Shown: positions 28,613 through 31,440 of the stretch, piece by piece
Layout: each line of letters starts with the position of its first letter
Numbering within the stretch: position 1 is the first letter of the stretch
IMG/VR virus record: IMGVR_UViG_3300025141_006434
Span: 1-31,440 of that record
Strand: one strand, 5' to 3'
DNA: 31,440 nucleotides
DNA from: a virus
Program-made: the position numbers and the translations under genes
The notes under the pieces: generated by a model
Told to the model about the DNA's origin: nothing
The model's input: the letters and a program-made list of their open reading frames with translations, nothing else
Database searches by the model: none

Positions 28613-29162
28613 TCAAGAGTGGGAAACCGTTAGAAAAAAATATGGGAAGTTGATGTATATGATTTGCCATAGAATCGGTGGGGATAAAGTTACTAATGAT
28701 ATTGAAGATTCTTACCAGGAGTTGTGTATTTCTGCTATGGATGCCGTTCGCACTTTCTCTAAGAAAAGTGGTAGAGAGTTTGGAGACTACTTCTCCACAA
28801 TAGAGTTTGATAAATACATTAAGACTTGCCTATGGAATAAAAAGAATAGTCTTGGTATCAAAATCCAAAAGAAAAAGCCTATAAACAATACCATGAGTTT
28901 TGTCCCCGAACTTGTTAGTGAGGAGGAGACTTATGAAGGAAGTGGAATCCCCGTAGATGTTAGTGGTTTCGCTGATGTAGAGTTAGATGAGGAGAGCCGC
29001 CTCATTGTAGAAAAGATTTTACAAGACGGAAAGATAATAAAGCCAAATGGTAAAATCAACATAAATCGCCTAGTCCGTGAGACAGGCAAATCCAAGCCAA
29101 GAATCAAATACTTAATCGAAAGATTAGAACACTTTTACCAGGATTACGAAGAAAATGAGTAA
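28605..29162 (+). CDS. Sigma-factor-like transcription protein
   Basis: The 185-residue product resembles a sigma70-family factor reduced to region 2 and a C-terminal HTH. At about 13-80, YGKLMYMICHRIGG, DIEDSYQELCISAMDAVRTFSKKSG and EFDKYIKTCLWNKKNS follow the region 2.1-2.4 plan (the D-L-x-Q-E-G core-binding helix, then the aromatic/basic -10-recognition helix). At 151-176 INRLVRETGKSKPRIKYLIERL is a plausible helix-turn-helix. The length matches T4 gp55 (185), but similarity to gp55 is only general. It would bind host RNA polymerase core. The operon is under a sigma70 promoter, and CTATTATA elements are candidate targets. Confidence 0.6.
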   Translation: MNNQEWETVRKKYGKLMYMICHRIGGDKVTNDIEDSYQELCISAMDAVRTFSKKSGREFGDYFSTIEFDKYIKTCLWNKKNSLGIKIQKKKPINNTMSFVPELVSEEETYEGSGIPVDVSGFADVELDEESRLIVEKILQDGKIIKPNGKININRLVRETGKSKPRIKYLIERLEHFYQDYEENE

Positions 29163-29907
29163 GTTTAGAACCAAAAATAAGATTAGTGTAGGAGGGAAAC
29201 TCCCAACTACTTCCGTTGTCGGTGTTATCACCAATATCGCAAAAGATTTATCAACATATACTGGGCAATACACATTTGGAAAGCAGTTTGAGACTTTTAC
29301 TACCGATGAGCAAAGAAAGTGTGATGATGCTTTTCTGGATTGGAAAAATAAAGTTGAAGAGTTCCCCACCTATCGAGAAAATCAAGATGTGGTTGTTTCC
29401 TTCGTTGATAGTAAACTCGAAAGGGTTAAGCTTGTCGAAGATTCAAGTAAGTTTGGTATTGTGATTTCTGCTGGTTATTTGGCTGGGTTGGTAAAGCGAT
29501 TTGCTTCCCTTAATAGTGCCAGTTCCACCCCGAACAAGGCGTGTCCTGCTTCTTGTTTGAAATGTTTAGATTTAGTCCATTTTATTAGGGAGAGTGGGGT
29601 TGATGTGTATGAAACTACTTGTAGTGCTGACCATTGGGTCAAAATTAAAGAGTGTTCGAGAACTGGCTATTATTACAGAAGTAATGCTGATTCTCAGGCA
29701 TATACAAAAAAAGAAATTTCTCCTTGGTTATCCTCACGGTATGAGCCAACTACTTGGTATACTATCGTGGCGAGGAACTATCAAGACTACTACGGGCAAA
29801 CTGAGATGGGGTATTTTACAGATAATATCGAGCATTACAAGGGGCGACCTTGCCCAACTCTAGTCGTTCTCTCTGAGTGTGCGTATATGGAGTCTCAAAT
29901 ATGGTAA
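29155..29907 (+). CDS. Unknown protein with a Cys-rich motif
   Basis: The 250-residue product is not recognised. The start ATG 29155 lies in GAAGAAAATG, the operon's recurrent junction. It has a basic N-terminus (SKFRTKNKISVGGKLP), a mixed alpha/beta middle, CPASCLKCLDLVHFIRESG with three Cys at about 133-140 that could bind a metal with C154 or C166, and a Tyr/Trp-rich C-terminal half (SPWLSSRYEPTTWYTIVARNYQDYYGQ). It follows the sigma-like gene with an 8-bp overlap. Confidence 0.6.
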   Translation: MSKFRTKNKISVGGKLPTTSVVGVITNIAKDLSTYTGQYTFGKQFETFTTDEQRKCDDAFLDWKNKVEEFPTYRENQDVVVSFVDSKLERVKLVEDSSKFGIVISAGYLAGLVKRFASLNSASSTPNKACPASCLKCLDLVHFIRESGVDVYETTCSADHWVKIKECSRTGYYYRSNADSQAYTKKEISPWLSSRYEPTTWYTIVARNYQDYYGQTEMGYFTDNIEHYKGRPCPTLVVLSECAYMESQIW

Positions 29908-30203
29908 AGGTTCAGCCAATACCCGAACAACTTTGGGGTGCGCTAGGAGTGGTGTGTAACTATTTGGATTTTGCTCAAACGGTTACAGGTCGCTGGAATC
30001 CAACATTAACTGATGCTATTGCGTTGGTGAAGGAATATCAGGCTTGCCATCGTGCCGATGGGGGAGTTTCACAAAGAGGTGAGATTCCCCAAGCATGGAA
30101 CAAAGAAACCGTCTTTACGCCCTACCGTGAGGTGAGGTGTAAAGAAAAGTGTAGTAACCAACTGCTGTTGCCTTTTGGGGATGAAGAAAATGACACACCA
30201 TAA
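29901..30203 (+). CDS. Unknown small protein
   Basis: The start is taken at ATG 29901, overlapping the previous stop as ATGGTAA. The 100-residue product is not recognised. It has a hydrophobic helix (EQLWGALGVVCNYLDFAQTV), a Trp/Arg turn, a second helix (LTDAIALVKEYQACHRADGG) and a C-terminal part with CKEKC. It ends in the D-E-E-N coding junction that contains the next start. Confidence 0.6.
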   Translation: MVKVQPIPEQLWGALGVVCNYLDFAQTVTGRWNPTLTDAIALVKEYQACHRADGGVSQRGEIPQAWNKETVFTPYREVRCKEKCSNQLLLPFGDEENDTP

Positions 30204-30489
30204 AGCCATTCCCCCTCTCCATAAGATAGGAAAAGGTTATCAAGTAATGATTACTTCTAATTACCCTTGGTATAAAAATAACAAGGATGAGCAAGTATGG
30301 ATGCCCTATATGAACGGTTATGGATGTTCTTACTCTATATTGGGATTTGCCATCAACAAAGCAAAAACCTTTGTGAGTTCTTACCGAAAAACCTTCTCCG
30401 CGCATGGCAACGCAAAGGCTTACGCTTATGTGTTAGAGCAATCCTCAAACGAAATTATGTGGAAGTCCTGGGATGAAGAAAATGTTTGA
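30190..30489 (+). CDS. Unknown small protein
   Basis: ATG 30190 is chosen because it sits in GGGATGAAGAAAATG, with GGGG nine bases upstream; ATG 30181 is an alternative. The 99-residue product is basic and aromatic-rich (KGYQVMITSNYPWYKNNKDEQVWMPYMNGYGCSYS), with a helix (FAINKAKTFVSSYRKTFSAHGNAKAYAYVLEQS). No family is recognised. Its 3' end repeats the same junction sequence for the following gene. Confidence 0.55.
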   Translation: MTHHKAIPPLHKIGKGYQVMITSNYPWYKNNKDEQVWMPYMNGYGCSYSILGFAINKAKTFVSSYRKTFSAHGNAKAYAYVLEQSSNEIMWKSWDEENV

Positions 30490-30880
30490 TAATAAGTATA
30501 ACATTGTAAAGAGCGCAACCATAAAGATATTTGGTAAATACCAACCTAATGATTTGGAGATTCTTATCGCAGTATCGAGACTTAGACCAGAATACAAAGA
30601 GTTTGTCGCTGACATAATATTTGAATCCACAGACAAAGAAACTTGGCATGACAAGATGTTATCAGAAGATGTTGATGTTATTGCTAATATCGGTATCCTC
30701 TCATTTGCTCTTAGGGTGTTGCTCCAAGAGGGAAGAAGCATTCTGGATTTAACCAAGATTATAGATTTGGGCGATTATAAAAATCGCTTTCAGAGATTGG
30801 TAAAAGAGATTCTTATGGAAAACGAAGGAGTAGATGTTCCAACTTCCAATGAACTTTCCGAGTGGTTTGCGGAAAAATAG
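30482..30880 (+). CDS. Unknown helical protein
   Basis: ATG 30482 lies in GGGATGAAGAAAATG, the same junction as at 30190; ATG 30473 is an alternative. The 132-residue product is helical throughout (NDLEILIAVSRLRPEYKEFVADIIFES, VIANIGILSFALRVLLQEGRSILDLTKIIDLG) with no Cys or membrane span. It is not recognised. A 16-bp gap follows before the next gene. Confidence 0.6.
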   Translation: MFDNKYNIVKSATIKIFGKYQPNDLEILIAVSRLRPEYKEFVADIIFESTDKETWHDKMLSEDVDVIANIGILSFALRVLLQEGRSILDLTKIIDLGDYKNRFQRLVKEILMENEGVDVPTSNELSEWFAEK

Positions 30881-30896
30881 TCTTTTATACAATAAG

Positions 30897-31124
30897 ATGA
30901 AGTATGTCGTAACCAAGAAAGTTGTAGCCAAAGAATTTTGGTTTGTAGAAGCTAATTCGGAAGAAGAAGCATTGTTGAAAGTAAGCACAGGGGGAGGTAG
31001 AACTGCCTCTGTAAATTTGGAGTTTGAAGGATACTTACCACAAACTCTTTGGACAGTAAAAAGTATAACAGAAGAAAAAGGAGAAGAAGATGACGGAAGA
31101 AGAAGCACTTTGCTTTGCGATTGA
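30897..31124 (+). CDS. Unknown small protein
   Basis: The start is ATG 30897 in AATAAGATG; the longer frame from 30834 lies in the preceding gene. The 75-residue product begins with strands (KYVVTKKVVAKEFWFVEANSEEEALLKVSTG), a layout seen in many small phage proteins, and ends in an acidic/basic tail. Its last 35 bp overlap the next gene, whose Shine-Dalgarno lies inside it. Confidence 0.55.
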   Translation: MKYVVTKKVVAKEFWFVEANSEEEALLKVSTGGGRTASVNLEFEGYLPQTLWTVKSITEEKGEEDDGRRSTLLCD

Positions 31125-31242
31125 CCTGATTGAAGAAATCATAGATGATTGTGCCACCGATGAAGGTGATGTAGACTTGAGAGCAGAATCTATTGAATGT
31201 GTAAAAACCCTAACCGTTATGGTTGAGGAGGGAACAGTATGA
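31090..31242 (+). CDS. Unknown acidic miniprotein (50 residues)
   Basis: This short gene has AAAGGAG six bases before ATG 31090 and ends with TGA overlapping the next ATG (ATGA). The 50-residue product is very acidic and helical (EEEALCFAIDLIEEIIDDCATDEGD, VEEGTV). The strong Shine-Dalgarno and the 4-bp overlap with the following lipoprotein gene support it as real. No function is recognised; its charge could allow DNA mimicry. Confidence 0.6.
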   Translation: MTEEEALCFAIDLIEEIIDDCATDEGDVDLRAESIECVKTLTVMVEEGTV

Positions 31243-31440
31243 GTTTGATTAGATTATTTGAGGTAGGTTGTGAGAAATACTTTAATACTATGGCGTTCGT
31301 TAGAACAGTTATTTGTATTATTTTTCTTATTTTTTCGCTGTGTAGTTGTAGCACTAATAAAGAAACAACATCAGCAGACCATATAGATTGTTTTGTAACA
31401 CCAGAAGGTAACAGAAGTTATTGGTGTTTCGACCATGAAG
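31239..31440 (+). CDS. Lipoprotein (3'-partial, cut by window end)
   Basis: The frame is open from ATG 31239 to the window end. From the internal ATG at 31290 it reads as a lipoprotein signal: MAFVRT, a hydrophobic core VICIIFLIFSL, and the lipobox LCSC before STNK. ATG 31290 may be the true start, since a signal peptide usually begins near the N-terminus; the upstream ATG overlaps the previous gene as ATGA. The mature part visible has two further Cys. It should be membrane-anchored; an early-operon lipoprotein could act in superinfection exclusion. Confidence 0.65.
   Translation, partial: MSLIRLFEVGCEKYFNTMAFVRTVICIIFLIFSLCSCSTNKETTSADHIDCFVTPEGNRSYWCFDHE

Noticed and set aside
1-31440. CRISPR array, IS element, integrase, att site or rRNA
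   Set aside because: I saw no regularly spaced direct repeats, transposase or integrase motifs, terminal inverted repeats or rRNA segments in the window.

Overview
The window looks like part of a large, strictly lytic-type tailed phage genome with a T4-like replication core. Every gene I can support lies on the + strand. Genes are packed with 1-30 bp overlaps, and they include a dUTPase, a DnaB/gp41-type helicase, a gp32-type ssDNA-binding protein, a RecA/UvsX recombinase and two tRNA genes. There is no integrase, IS element or CRISPR array. Two lipoproteins and a Skp/OmpH-like secreted protein suggest a Gram-negative host; the host cannot be named from this sequence.

Layout. 1-3.8 kb is DNA metabolism: dUTPase, helicase, a small HExxH protein, a UvsY-like coiled-coil protein, a lipoprotein and the gp32-like protein. 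3.85-13.5 kb is a long glycan operon: six glycosyltransferase-like proteins, a UDP-GlcNAc 2-epimerase, a GNAT, a shortened DegT aminotransferase, a PPK2 polyphosphate kinase, and a HAD phosphatase - nucleotidyltransferase - GDPD trio. 13.5-17.7 kb holds the recombinase, an RmlC-like cupin, small basic or membrane proteins and a ClpC-like single-ring AAA+ unfoldase. 17.8-18.2 kb is a monocistronic small basic gene with its own sigma70-type promoter and terminator. 18.3-20.6 kb is rmlA-rmlB-rmlD. 20.6-22.3 kb has three probable virion proteins. 22.3-24.7 kb has a type II glutamine synthetase, tRNA-Ile(UAU), a Skp-like protein, a zinc-ribbon miniprotein, tRNA-Arg(UCU) and two unknowns. After a strong terminator and a near-consensus sigma70 promoter, 24.9-31.4 kb is an early-type operon: CobS/MoxR-like ATPase, metallopeptidase-like protein, zinc-finger protein, VWA protein, a sigma-factor-like protein, then small unknown genes and a lipoprotein cut by the window end.

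The most interesting pattern is regulatory. The octamer CTATTATA occurs six times on the + strand by my reading, always just upstream of a gene. In four cases (helicase, recombinase, glutamine synthetase, zinc-ribbon protein) it is followed by exactly four bases and then the start codon, as expected of a -10-only promoter making leaderless mRNA. A fifth gene has the variant CTATATA at the same offset. A sigma-region-2-like protein sits in the operon driven by the host-type promoter. My hypothesis is that host sigma70 transcribes the early operon and the phage factor then directs RNA polymerase to the CTATTATA promoters. A second notable system is the split CobS/CobT-like cassette (ATPase, metallopeptidase, VWA) in the same operon.
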